A stretch of 64,000 bases of DNA from contig CM023452.1 of assembly GCA_013339765.2 (NCBI GenBank), forward strand, positions 162,687,581 through 162,751,580. Reading direction: 5' to 3'. The notes under the pieces were generated by a model. It was not told the origin of the DNA. It worked only from the letters and a program-made list of their open reading frames with translations, and ran no database searches. A program made the translations under genes and the position numbers. How positions within the stretch are numbered: the first letter of the stretch is position 1; every line of letters begins with the position of its first letter. This stretch comes from Haemaphysalis longicornis (Eukaryota; Arthropoda; Arachnida; Ixodida; Ixodidae). This document shows, piece by piece, positions 32,490-44,136 of the stretch.

Positions 32490-35400
32490 AGTTTGATACT
32501 AGCGGTGCTCCGAGGGCAGGCACAAAATATTTTTTTCTGTTGCAGGTGGTAGCTGTCCTAGGCATTATTCCCGTCTCTTCATTTCGACCACCAGCATTCG
32601 AATCTTCTTTTGTCGCCTCGATAGCCTTGAAGTAAACTCTCTCTGTTGTACTCTTAAATCCAAGGGCTTCAGGAAGCCGAATATTTCCCTCTCGAAATTT
32701 TGGATGGATGACCTCGCATTCTAACACTATGTGCCGCATAGTTTCCGTGTCTTATCCGCAGACCACGCATACCCCATCATTTTGTGATAACTTCCCCACA
32801 AACTCTTAGTTCGCTAACAACCTGCTCTAGACTCAAAAAGCAAAGCACCGCCCAAGGAATTATCGTAGAAATTTTCGTTTCTGATGTCCCATTTCTCTGC
32901 CCTATACATCTGTAACGACGTTTTAGCTTCCATTTTTTCTCCTCATTTATTCGTTTCTATCTGCCTTGCTTTTTTTCGTTACTTTGCCCGTCTTTGACTC
33001 TCAACTGTTCTTTCCGTATTCCATCGTTAGCCTTCTTGTTTTACCTAACCACTGAGTGTCCACGCTTTTCATGTATAGAAATCTAAAAACTTTAGCTGCC
33101 CACCAACGTTGATCCGTTGCTCTGAACCTCTACTCAAAACAGATTTTACTTTGAGCTTTTCCAAATTCAAATGACGCCTAGCCCATATTTCAATGCCCTG
33201 CTTCTTCAGTTGTTTTACCATGTGCTCCTAAGTCCAAATGGCCTATCGTTCTCCGGGTCACTTTAAGGCATGAAAAGGAGTCTGATTTTAAGCAGGGTAC
33301 TGCGTCCGTAAATGTGAGTCCCGGAACCAATACTCCTTTCCACATTCCTCTCACTACTTCATATATGCTATACTCCCTGATCTCTATCCTTAATTATAGC
33401 TGCGTCGCGCTTTTTTTTTATACTCAAGCTGCTCCTCGCGAGTTCTTAAATAGTTTTACCCTTCGCTTACGCACACCCTTAAATAATAGTATCCCTGGAC
33501 TCTGGGTAATTCGGCATGCTGAACCGGCACTGAGTCAGTGCTGGTGTCATTGAAAACTACCATCCCCGATTTTTCAGAGCTAAAACTTAACCCGAGGTCA
33601 GTGGCTTCCTCGCCACTAATATTTAAGAGGCGCTGCCTGTCGCCCTGGTTATCAGCTAAATGAAAAATGTCGTCTTGGTATAACATTTCCGGAATACGCT
33701 GTTGTACCACTTCGCCTTGTTACACGTGCGTTAAGTTCAACCCTAATTTACTTTCTTGCAGCTTCTTTCCTAACCATACCATGTAAAGCATAAGCAGTAT
33801 TGGGCTCAAAGGGCATCCCTGATTTAGTCCACGATCGGCGTTGACTTTCCGGGCGCATTTCTGCCCTTCCCATGTCAGCTGCTTTCTATTATCTTTGCAG
33901 ATTGTTATAAAAAACTTTATTAACTCTTTATCGAAGCCTTGGAGTTTCAGTACTCTCCACAGCAGTTCTCTGTTTACGTTGTCATAGGTCCCCTTAATGT
34001 CCGACAACGTAATCTATAATGGTCTATTCTGAGCTTTCGGAGTATCAATGCACTGTGTTATAACGAACAAATTAGCATCTAACCGCCTGTCTTGTCTTAA
34101 TCCATTCTGCAGTTCCCCAATGCTTTCATTTTCTTCCAGTCATGCTTGAATTTCTGATTATGTCGCCTGCGATACGAATCCATACCCCACTCACGCTACT
34201 GTGAGTAATCTGTATGAATCAATATTGGCGTTGTTGCCTCTGCCTTCATATATTAAATTGATCGTACTTTCTAGCCAATCCTCCGGCATTTTATCGGGTT
34301 ATATCAGCTTATCTATTCACCTCTTAAACGACGCGTTACTTTTTGGTCCAATCAGATTTTTTAGCTTCATTGGTATTCCATCCGGGCGCACTGATGGTGG
34401 GGGAAAAACTTTTGCGCTGCTTTTTTTCAATCAAGGCTGCTCAAATTTATTTCCTTTCGCGGTGTCTTTTTTGGCACAGTTGATGTCGGTGTAAGGTTTA
34501 CTTCCTATATTTCCCTAAAATTCTCACTAATCGCCCGATAAATATGCGCCAACTCCTGCTCTTCTAATAAATGGTTCCCCTCCGCGTCAATCAAGCATTT
34601 CTGATGGATATCGTTCCTTATGCTTAGCGATTTTACATGGTTCCAAAACTTCTTCGATGCGATTTTGTCCTTGTTTCGTATTTCGGCCACCTACCATTCG
34701 CGTTTTTTGCTTTATCTTTGCTTGCACCATTTTCTGCACTTCCTGTTTTTTTCTCTGGGTAGCTATCCCATTTTTCCTTCACTACCTCCAATTCCATACC
34801 GGTTGTCTTTGCCTCTCTATGTAACCTTGACGCCTCTCTTATTTCCTTATTCCGCTAGCTTTTCGGCTTTCTGTTCCCTTTCCATCCGTTTTGTTGCTTG
34901 GCTTCATCCATTTTCTGCTTCATGAACCCGATAACTTCGTCGTAATCCCCAGTTTTGTCGGGTACTTGTAGATTTTGTCTACCATCATATCAGCGATGAG
35001 CTTTAACTGTTCAATATTCGAATTAGTTCCTTCGACTGTACATATTTCTAAATTTGTCTGGGTCTAAAAAGTGGTATGGAGCATTACGCACCCCCAATTA
35101 ATGTGGCAGTTTGACTTGCCACCTGTGTCTTGTTTTTGCGTATCCATTCCTTAAAATTCCTTTTTGCGCGATTTCACAGGCGGCCACCATTGCAGCGAAA
35201 AACTTCGTCAAGCCGTTGGTTTTCCCCCGCAGAACCACAGCAATCCAGTTACTTTTCTTCGTTTGCGTTTATTAGCCGGTTTTCCTGACACAGATTTATC
35301 ACTAGCGAAGCCTTATGATCTATGTATCCATACAAATCTTCAATGTGGCCATTCATATCTCCAAATAGGATTAATTTCACCTGAATGTTTAAAGTTGTTT

Positions 35401-37330
35401 GTATGTCTTCTAAAACAGTTTACTATTTCCGCATTTTCCTCCCTAACTCTGGTGCCCGTCCACAGATACACAACATCTAACCATGTATTTTCCCCGCTAT
35501 GGTGCCTTTAACCCATAGATGCTCTTCACAGCTTCCGTGCACTTTCTGGCAGTCGGTCCTTCGTTTAATAAGCATGCCAACGCCTACCCCTATCCTCAAT
35601 TCTGCGGTGATGTTGCATCCTTCACAGACGTGATTATCAATGACCGGTGGGGCTTCAAGGTCTCGGAGGTGAGTCTCGGCTAAGGCGTACACGTTTATTT
35701 CTTCCCGTTAAAGTTGGTTATGGATTTCCGCCCACTTATCAGGTTTCCTACCTCCCTGCTTACTTATGTAGCTGATTAGATAGATATATAAATGTAACTT
35801 TATTATAATTGGCTGGATCAGAGGCCTATAAGGATGGCCGGAGGAAAAGATGGGTAAAATTAGTTATGATGTAACTGATTAATTATTTATTGCTATTGTT
35901 TCTCCGTTTAGCTTTCCACTTAAGGGGTTTATTATGTTTTTATTTAATTGTTCCCTCTATTGTTTCCACTTATATCGCCTTCTGTCGGCGAGTTAAGTGA
36001 GTCAACCGTAAGTCAGTTAAGTCAGCTGTAGCCCAGTCTGTTGCACAGCGTTGAGTGTGTATACGTCCCTGGCTTACAATTTGTCGTCTAGATTGCCTTC
36101 CTTAGCTTTGGGGGCCCCATTAAAGAAGCCACCGCCCTCCGACCTTGTTTCTTAGCCCGGGGATGAAGTGAAACCCGTCCCACTCAAAAGCTCTTATGTC
36201 CAATGTTGGCCTCTACCCTGTTTACGTCTATCACTGCAAACCCAAGTTCCCAGCCACACCTCTCGATTTCGCTGTTAGCGGCGAGCACTACCTGTTCGGT
36301 GTGAACGCCCTGATTGGTCACATCCGGCACGGTGCAGACTGCAATGAGCACATTTGGAGTCGTTTCCGGCAGGTCTTTTACCCCTTTCGCTATCTACTGG
36401 CCAAGTTTTCCGTCCTCACCCTTGAGACCATCGTTAAGCCCGGCGGTAATCACCACAAGGTTTCTAGCTTTACTGGGTTTCTAGCTAGACTGGGTTTCTA
36501 GCTAGACTGAGTTTCTAGCTAGAAACCAAAAGGTTTCTAGCTTTGTCATCACCGTCTGCATCGTTTGATCTGGGAAACACCACACCTTCACACCCGTATA
36601 CCCATCTACCCTTTCCATCACGGCAGCGCTGCCCTTCTTGATGTTCTAATTTTTCGCAATGAATACAACGCTATCTCCTGCCAAGTGGTGTTCTTTACTG
36701 TCACCCCGATTTCGAACGGGATTGGCTTGCCCATCTTTCAGCACGTGGGAGTGGCTGCCGCCTTTCTTATCATCCGTCCCATGTGTCACCTGTGTGCATG
36801 CCTCCGCTCCGTTGCATGGGCCTAGGTGTTCGTCATTTGCTAGCGAAATGCCGCTCCTTTATAGATACATCTCAGCTGCTTCTAAATTTCTCTGAACGGC
36901 CCTGCGTTCGTCGCGTTCGTTACTTAGCTCTGCCTCTAGTCCTGCAACCCGCTTAGCAAAAGCCGCGTTATTCACTTGTCCACGTTTTAGGCTCGACATC
37001 AGTAAGCACAGCCCAGACTTCTCAGTCTCTCGGTCTGCCTCACCGCCATCCCGTTGAAACTCAACTGCATCAACTTGCTGCGGACAGCTACCACACTGTA
37101 CTAGCTTTGTACGCGTGTTCGTCATGTCGCCCTAAAATCCGAGACAGCGAGAAAGAATCGTGCAGGCAAATACGTAGCCTTGGGTGCCGTCCGCTTCGCT
37201 GCCGTTCCGCTTTCTTTCACTGTAGTACATGCCATTGTCGAAGCATAAAAAAGCACTAACGCACAGGTTGGCTGCAGTGACTGACTTGTACCAGTTGCAT
37301 CGCGCCCCCGACAGGTAGCGACACGAGTTC
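32490..37330 (-). mobile_element. LINE-A, right-arm copy
   Basis: Mirror copy of 14280-20705 without the left-arm insertions. Minus-strand landmarks are the ORF1 coiled coil AFAKRVAGLEAELSNERDE (37125-36859), the esterase block VVITAGLNDGLKGEDG (about 36440), endonuclease YALAETHLRD (35692), linker KIASKKFWNHVKSLSIRND (34690), RT block SDIKGTYDNVNRELLW (34007), GCPLSPILLMLYMVWL, a damaged active-site region YQDDIFHLADNQGD (33690) and the C-terminal MRHIVLECEVIHP (32739). The YADD box is changed to YQDD. Confidence 0.75.
36461..36550. repeat. 17-bp minisatellite ending in a hairpin
   Basis: Units TTTCTAGCTTTACTGGG, TTTCTAGCTAGACTGGG and TTTCTAGCTAGACTGAG at 36461, 36478 and 36495 are followed by a half unit and then the inverted form GCTAGAAACC AAAA GGTTTCTAGC. 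It lies in the ORF1 esterase of the right-arm LINE-A only. Confidence 0.85.
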
Positions 37331-38304
37331 CCCCCGAGCGCGGCGAGGTAAAGCTACGGTGAAGTTGCGGTTCCGGTGCAGGCGATGACGTAATCGCTCT
37401 GCGAGGTTTTCCTGTGCAGGTTTGCTGGACCGATAATCAGCTCGAAACGCCTCGCTATTAATACAAGCTATAGTTTTGAGCTCCTGATATCCACCCAGGT
37501 AATGAAGCACTTCGGGTGAATAGGCTTTGGATTTATTTAGGCCAAGCAGATTAAAGTAATACGTACGTGGTGTAGTGTTTAAAGCCGTATGTGAAAGTGA
37601 CCTCAGTCAGAAAGCGGGCAGGACAATGCTATTACCAAACACAAAGCTGCCCATGGAACAGCATGCAAACTGACATAGGCATTGTTCAATTGCGGATCGT
37701 CGCTTTATAGGTGACGGTAGCCGTACGATTGAAGGTGACTGGTCCCAGAGGACAACATAGTTTAGAAACAAATAAAACGGTAATTTGGTGATGAATGCAG
37801 TGAAAGGAAGGAGAGCACGGCGGCCTAGTACGTCCACACGCTGGCTAATCGTAGTGGTGTGGGGTATGGCCGGTGTGGAAACATGTCTGCATTAAGAAAG
37901 TAAGGTCATCCCAAATAGTATAATATAAATGCCACAGCGAATTACCATTTCTTTGGAAGAGCAATTTTATCTGAGCAAATCACTGAGAAATTCTTCGCAG
38001 TGTGGAGTGGAGGCCTAAAAAAGTATAAAAAAAAGGTGACGTTAGAGTTGTGCTTCTGTTTGTCGGATCGTATGGGTAAGCACGACAAGTTTCGTTTTTG
38101 GCTGGTAAAATTGCGATGCATAAGAAACGGCCCTATAGAGGGCTTTAGGAGTTGCTGCTTAGGGTACGCGTACTTCACACAGATTCAGATGCTCCGCATG
38201 CGCCGCGCTGAAGCCCATGACCCACAACGAATATTAGCGATTGCTGCATTGCCGTTTTTTCCTCCTGTTCGCAGTTTTCAGAATCAAGTTGACAATTCGT
38301 CAAG

Positions 38305-41300
38305 ATGAGGCTTCTTCTGGTGTCTGTTGCCCTCGCTGTTCTTGCAGGTAAAAACACTTTTTTTTACCGGAAGGATTATCCCTTGAACTTGCCGGATTTT
38401 GAGCCACCGCGATCACTATAGTCTCCATAGCTCTAAGGTTAAGCGGTAGTGCTTTTGTGAGTACTAATTGGTAATAGTGTGTGTTCGCGCTGAGGTTACT
38501 AAACCTAGAATCCCCGCATAAAAACTTGATATAGAGCCCTCATCTCCAAAAATACCTCTACCCACTCTGCTAAAGTATACTGAGACTACATAAGACTACC
38601 AAGTATTCAATAATAGCTGACTCAATTTGGCCATATCAGCCATAGCTTTCATTCAGGCTCTCTCCATGTCCATGCTACACAGACATGAAAATATACAGTC
38701 GCTGATCGTTGATTCAGACGCCGAAAATTCGGACACGCTTGTTTATTGGTACACCTTCGCGGCACGGCCAATTGTTCCATTGAAGTACATGTATATCCAC
38801 CACCGATAGTTCGGACGCTGCACAGTACGCCATTCCATTTTTTCGGAGTCCAGCTTCGGTGCTATTGGAATTGTTGCCGCCTAATACCAACAGTAAACCA
38901 AGGTGGTATCATGAACCTGGAGCTGCACTACCGATCGTGCCTTCTGAATCGGGTGGTGTAGTGTGTGGACAGGGACAAAAACTACGTTGTGGATGTGCTG
39001 TCGGCTACCTGCATCCTGTCTGATGCTTGGAGGGCAGTGACGCAGGACGCGATCCGCAGCTGAGATGCCGCCTGCCGCCGTATCCGACATTTTTGATGAC
39101 CTCCGGGCAGGCGGTGTCGATGTTGGAGCGGCTACATTTGAAGATTTCACCAATATCAATAGGGACATCCTGCCGTGTGCCGAGTAGGATGACGATGAAA
39201 TCTTACGCCGGGTTCTCGAACCGGCGCAGGTTGAGAGCGACTCCGATGGTGACGTGCCACCAACGCGAGATGCATCAAATACTGATCTTGCGGAAGCCCT
39301 TACAGTGCTATTGTCTGGCTACGGTGACGGACAAACGCTCTTGGAAATGCAGGCGGACTTATTAGCTCGTAGGCGTGCGCGTGTACAGACGCGCTTACAT
39401 ACGTTTTTCCAGCCGTTGGTCTAATGAAGGTTTTTTTTTCAGTCAATCGTTTGTTTTGGGACTCCCGATTACTCGGACTTATCGGCGGTTCCCGTCGAGT
39501 CCAAAAAAGCGGTCTGCGACAGTATTTATTACGAATTTGATTGTTCTGTTTCAAAATACCCTACACCATAATTTCAGCAAATTTGAAGTACACAGTTCAA
39601 TACACGGATTGACTAGCTACACATCATATTTATTATAAAGACCGGAGAGGTGTATACTTATGTTTTTGTTTCTTCATGTCTTCTTTATTCTATATTGAAG
39701 TGGGGACGGCAAACTACCTTTCTTAGCAATAGGCTGCCGCAAAGCCTTATAAGAAGGTGGGAGACAGGGGAATTCAACACCAAGGTACGCCGCAATATTC
39801 GCAAATTGCCTCGTCATTATAATCGAAAGTGTCGTGTATCTGTGGGCCTATTTCGCCGTTTACAAGTGGAAAGAGTTTTTACTGTCGTTCACGTGATTTT
39901 TGCACTAAGTACCAGCAGGGGTTTGCTTCCTTTACAATAAACAGCCACAAAACCTAATAGGCCCATAAGCCGTTTTCTACGAGACCTGCCGACCGAGTGT
40001 GTGATGTCGAAGTGCAAAAGACGCATCCAGACCGACTTGATGAGTAAAGACAGATGAGGGGAATTGCCTTTGCTGGCATCTCGGAGGGGCAGGGGCAGGC
40101 ACGCGCTTTAGGCGTAGGAGTGCTTGTTCCAAAAGCCCGGTTTTTGAAGGCATGATTTCGAAATTAGGATCGCGACTCCCTGCACAAACCTCATTCAAAT
40201 TGGATGTCCCTACAAAGAAAATGCGGTTTTCTCTCTCAAAAGTTCAACGATCATTAAGGATATACAAAACTTCGCTGCACCGGAATTTGTCGTTATATAA
40301 AAAAACTGGCCTCAGATAGATAGCGTTGATTTCTTAAGCGGTGATGTCTGCTGTCCATTTGTTCACTCGATCTCTACAGCTCGGGGATGATCCCCTTAAA
40401 TAAAACATTACTAACACGCGTTGATAGTAAAATGCATGTACATAAACACCTGTGAATAATTTGCGTACATTAAAACATTTTTGCTGGCGAAGAGCAGTGA
40501 GGTCTAAATGAAAGGACGACTCAAGACCCACAGTTGCTATGTCGGTGACGTGCACCTGAACGAAGAAATGAATACAGTGCAGTAAAAGAAGGCGTTGCTG
40601 TTTTGTTATTATATTTCACTGTAATCAGACTTTGTGTTCAGACTTTGATTCTGTTTTGTGTTCTTGGTCAGCAATTGCTATTGCGCATACTTTGTTAGAA
40701 CACCTTCGTTATGTAATAGTCCATTAGGGATAGTAAGACTAAATAAATCATGATAATGTCCCGATGATGGTACATTTGTGCATGCAGCGCATTTCCAAGG
40801 ATTGAGTGGTCAGAATCCTCCAGGTGACAATTCGAAGAGTAAGTACACCATTTATGCGTTGCTGGGGCAGCACGGGGAGAGAAAACGGTGGTCACTAGTT
40901 TAAATGCAATAGCGATTTGTTGAAATTAGGACATGGCAATCTGTTAGCTTGAATATACGTGTGAACTACGAACCTGTGCATTCATTCTTATGCTTGCGAG
41001 CAGAATATTTAAATCACTCTGAGATAGCAGCGCCTAACAACACCTCAAGTGGTGCGGTAGATTTTTGCTGTTTAATAATGACGGCTAAACTAACCAACAA
41101 TATAACGGCAGTGTAATGGCACTCTCATGCTAACATCAATGATGAAACGAGATGTCTTGCAAACATTTGACAATACTTGGCAGACCAAGTACACGCCTTC
41201 TTTCCACATCCACTACTGAAATACTACATGGGAATTGAAAATTACTGCGCGTGAAGAAAGAATAGAGAATTCACCTTTCTTATTTTCTTTCACACGCTTC

Positions 41301-41832
41301 ACCAGATTGCCGGTGCCATGGCCTTAGCACAGTTGTGTTTTCTTTTCTTTGGGTATGTTACGCGCTGGAGCTACATCTGGGGCATGGGGCGCATCGTACT
41401 GGAAGGCCTTGGATAAATTTTAACCGCATGGTGATATTTAAGATGTTCCCAAATTTCACCACGGGGGCTTTCTTGTAATTTTCTGGAAGTTTTCGTGTCG
41501 GTAAGCTCCACAGTTGTGGCATCAAATCAGGAGGAAAAATAAAGCAAGCATAGGAATTTGCCGTGTGTACATACGTCGGTATTCTGCCTGGGACAGAGGA
41601 CGCTTAAAATACGCTCGTGATTTGATTCCAATATCACTTACAGCCGACCCTCCTCCTAGATACGTATCATTCATTCCTTGGTTTTCTCTCTGCAGCTTTG
41701 GACCACGGTTGTCCTTCGAACCCAGACATGTGCAAGCAGTACTGCAGCCGCCATAGAACACGGTGGGTCATCTGCCGTGCATCCTTTGGGCGAAGTTGCA
41801 ATTGTTTTACTCAGCCTCCGCACAAATTTTGA
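38305..41832 (+). CDS. Defensin-like antimicrobial peptide gene, right arm (3 exons)
   Basis: Three coding exons encode a 76-residue precursor: 38305-38347 (signal peptide MRLLLVSVALAVLA, donor GTAAAA), 40788-40838 (pro-region starting AHFQG, acceptor TGCATGCAG, donor GTAAGT) and 41696-41832 (mature domain, acceptor TTCTCTCTGCAG, stop TGA). Both introns are phase 1. Cysteine spacing is C-X6-C-X3-C-X9-C-X7-C-X-C, as in tick defensins; the segment around the first cysteine is DHGCPSNP. The X9 and X7 loops are arginine-rich, making this product more cationic than the left-arm one, and the gamma-core glycine (GxC) is replaced (VIC). No furin site is present. A secreted antimicrobial role is inferred from the fold; a channel-blocking role is conceivable for this scaffold but nothing in the sequence shows it. 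A C/T-rich tract plus CAG at 38252-38274 could be the acceptor of a 5' non-coding exon. Confidence 0.87.
38696..39522 (+). mobile_element. Tigger/pogo DNA transposon remnant, right-arm copy
   Basis: TA-flanked (38694-38695 and 39523-39524) with ends CAGTCGCTGATCG and, reversed, CTGTCGCAGACCG. Plus-strand frames give VNQGGIMNLELHYRSCLLNRVV, then DRDKNYVVDVLSATCILSDAWRAV, then DDDEILRRVLEPAQVESDSD and a C-terminal RVQTRLHTFFQPL, the order of Tigger-type transposase C-termini. Stops and frameshifts, including one shared with the left copy, make it inactive. It sits in intron 1 of the right-arm defensin-like gene. Confidence 0.75.
40839..41695 (+). other. Intron 2 of the right-arm defensin-like gene
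   Basis: GT-AG intron homologous to 9779-10637. No coding segment seen. Confidence 0.6.
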
Positions 41833-41867
41833 CGTGGATACCTTGTAGAAGGGGGCGTCACTCAATG

Positions 41868-41873
41868 AATAAA
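41868..41873 (+). terminator. Polyadenylation signal of the right-arm defensin-like gene
   Basis: AATAAA, 35 bp after the stop codon, conserved with the other two copies. Confidence 0.75.
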
Positions 41874-42170
41874 CGTGGCGAGATGTCCTTATGAAAGACT
41901 TCTCATTCGTTTCACTTGCACATAAGTAATATACCTGGGGCACTGACTACGGCTTAATTATTCTAGCTAGTCTTGAATTTTAAAAGCTTCAGCATGTTTG
42001 AGGGAGTTTTCGGCACCGAGTACGCTACAACAGATTTCTTACGCACAAGGAGGGCAGCAAGCAATAAGTAGGACGCCCAAAAAAGCTACAACGCTATATG
42101 TGTAGTGTGTGAAAGAAGTCATGTGCGGCATAATGAGGAAGGTCGTATATAGAGGAAAACTGACCGCCTT

Positions 42171-42290
42171 CTTTGAATTGAATTGAATTGAATTGAAAAT
42201 AAGTTTTATTAAACAAACATGATATGGGTACACAGTATATACAGGAGGAGGTCCCATGGTTATAAAAACCGCAAGCGGGACCTTAGTGAA
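42171..42290 (-). mobile_element. LINE 3' stub with (CAATT)n tail
   Basis: About 120 bp absent from the left arm; on the minus strand it ends in TTTAATAAAACTT followed by four AATTC/CAATT units. This is the form of a severely 5'-truncated LINE insertion. Confidence 0.6.
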
Positions 42291-43444
42291 CGGATTAAAG
42301 AACCACCCACAAAATTCAAAGTATGCTGATGGGGACAATTATTCCTCCCCCTGCTAAAAATGCACTCGTGAGGTGATGTTTTTCAAGCCGAAATTCTAGA
42401 CACAAAGACGACCAGACGTCTGGTTACCTTTGGGAGATTTACCAGATAAAAGCAAAAATGAACTGATTCTGTTAGCGAGACATTCTATAAAGTGTGAAAT
42501 AACATGGTTTAATACCGCCCGTCTATATCATCAGAAGTGGTCTGGGTAAGTCTACGCAGAGCTAGTGTGCGTATCACTGTCGTTTATATGTCGTGTGCCC
42601 ACATCATAATCAATTGTTTGATAATAGAATTTACGCGGTTTCCTTTCAAGCTCCTGTATTTTTAGCACCTAAACCATGTCGTGAAGTACATTTAACAGGT
42701 TGAGTACGCTGTCCAGTGATGCACATCCACCTAGCGGAGATAGCCTGTTAATTATTACACTATCGAGATGTCTCTACAGCCACATCTGCCTGGTGAAAAT
42801 GTGCTAGCGGTGAGCGTACCATGCAGGCGGTGTTGTCAATAGTTTCGCAGGCAAGAATTTCCGCCAATGGCACAAGTAAAAGGAGCTCGATACCAAAGAC
42901 TGGGACAATATATAAAACATATTAGGGCAAGAGCTTTCCAGCCCACTAAGCAATATTACTGGAGCTTGCCAAGAAGTGTACGCAAAAGACAACTGCTACA
43001 CGACCTCCTCTGCTCCGACCATCAAAGAGCCACATTTATAAAACCGCCCTTAGCGGGCACTGTTCGACAGCGAGATACAATATCTAAAAGAAGTGATACA
43101 GTGCAGAAAGTGGCAAAGCTGTTAATTGTACCAACTCAATGACCAGAGGCCGACCTACTTATCCAAAAGAGGAAGGACGAATGAAGCTAATTGTAAAACA
43201 GCCTCAGATAAGCCAATCATAAAAGTAGGTAATCATACAGAGTTCGGCCTGGTGACACGACTGGCTTTCTTTGACGGTGAGGGCTGACATAAGAGCATTT
43301 CGGCTATTCAAAAGGTCCTGAAAGATACCTTGAACGTAGCAAATAAACGTGAGCAATCACTGCGCCATGAATATCTTGAGACCTTTTCGAACCGTAATTA
43401 TAAACAGCGGAGCTCTTTAACTTTGTGTGCCATCCGTGCCTGGG

Positions 43445-43985
43445 CGTCACCTAAAACTGGGTGCAGAAAAATTCAGAGGAGGAATATGCTATGCTAATGA
43501 GCGAGAGGTGAAGTTGAAAGGAGGCAAGGAGCCGATGAGCAGGTGTGGTGAGCCCACGCCTCAGAAAAAAACCGATTCCCGTGTCGGACTCGAACCTTGA
43601 TTCCCTTGCGTTATCAAACCGGAATCTATCAGATAGCCGGATCATTGCATTCGGAGCACTCAGAATTTCGGGAGGAGGGTGGTTTGTATATGGAGAGCTA
43701 GCGTTGCATTTTGGCTGAGTTGAAATGGACCGGTTCGGAATTTGGCAGTTTGGATTTTGGATTTAGGATGGGTGTATTTTGCACTTTGATTTGACTAAAT
43801 TTGCGGAGAGGATGCTTCGAATCTGCGAGCAGAACTTTTTAAGCTTGAGGTCAATTCGAGCCCGTCACCGTTCAAAAGTCGGGGCAGCAAACTTGAGAGC
43901 AGGAAAATGCTAGACCAAGAAGTATGAGGGAATGGGGTAAGGAGGCAAGGAGTCGAAGATTAGGTGTTGGGAGTGCGTGTGGCGA
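43445..43985. repeat. ~420-bp tandem duplication, right-arm copy
   Basis: Reverse-orientation counterpart of 7558-8140. Both units contain GGAGGCAAGGAG(C/T)CGA preceded by an AAATGCTA-like block. A minus-strand tRNA-like segment with B-box GGTTCGAGTCC and a run of seven T lies between them (43565-43655). Confidence 0.6.
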
Positions 43986-44136
43986 TGCAGATGTTCGGAT
44001 AGGGAGGCGCGCGTCGGGTATTGGTGCATCTAGCGATGACGTGAGCTCTGACGTGCAAGCGTTCTCCTAGTTGGGAGAGTCAGGGTGCGTTCAGCGACGT
44101 CGCCGTGTGACATTCTAATAAAGTAGGCAGATGTAG

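Noticed and set aside
39027..39365. Frame conserved with 12296-12604 (MTSGQ...LERLHLKISPISIG)
   Set aside because: It is a shadow of the Tigger transposase C-terminus, which is recognisable in a different frame of the same strand.
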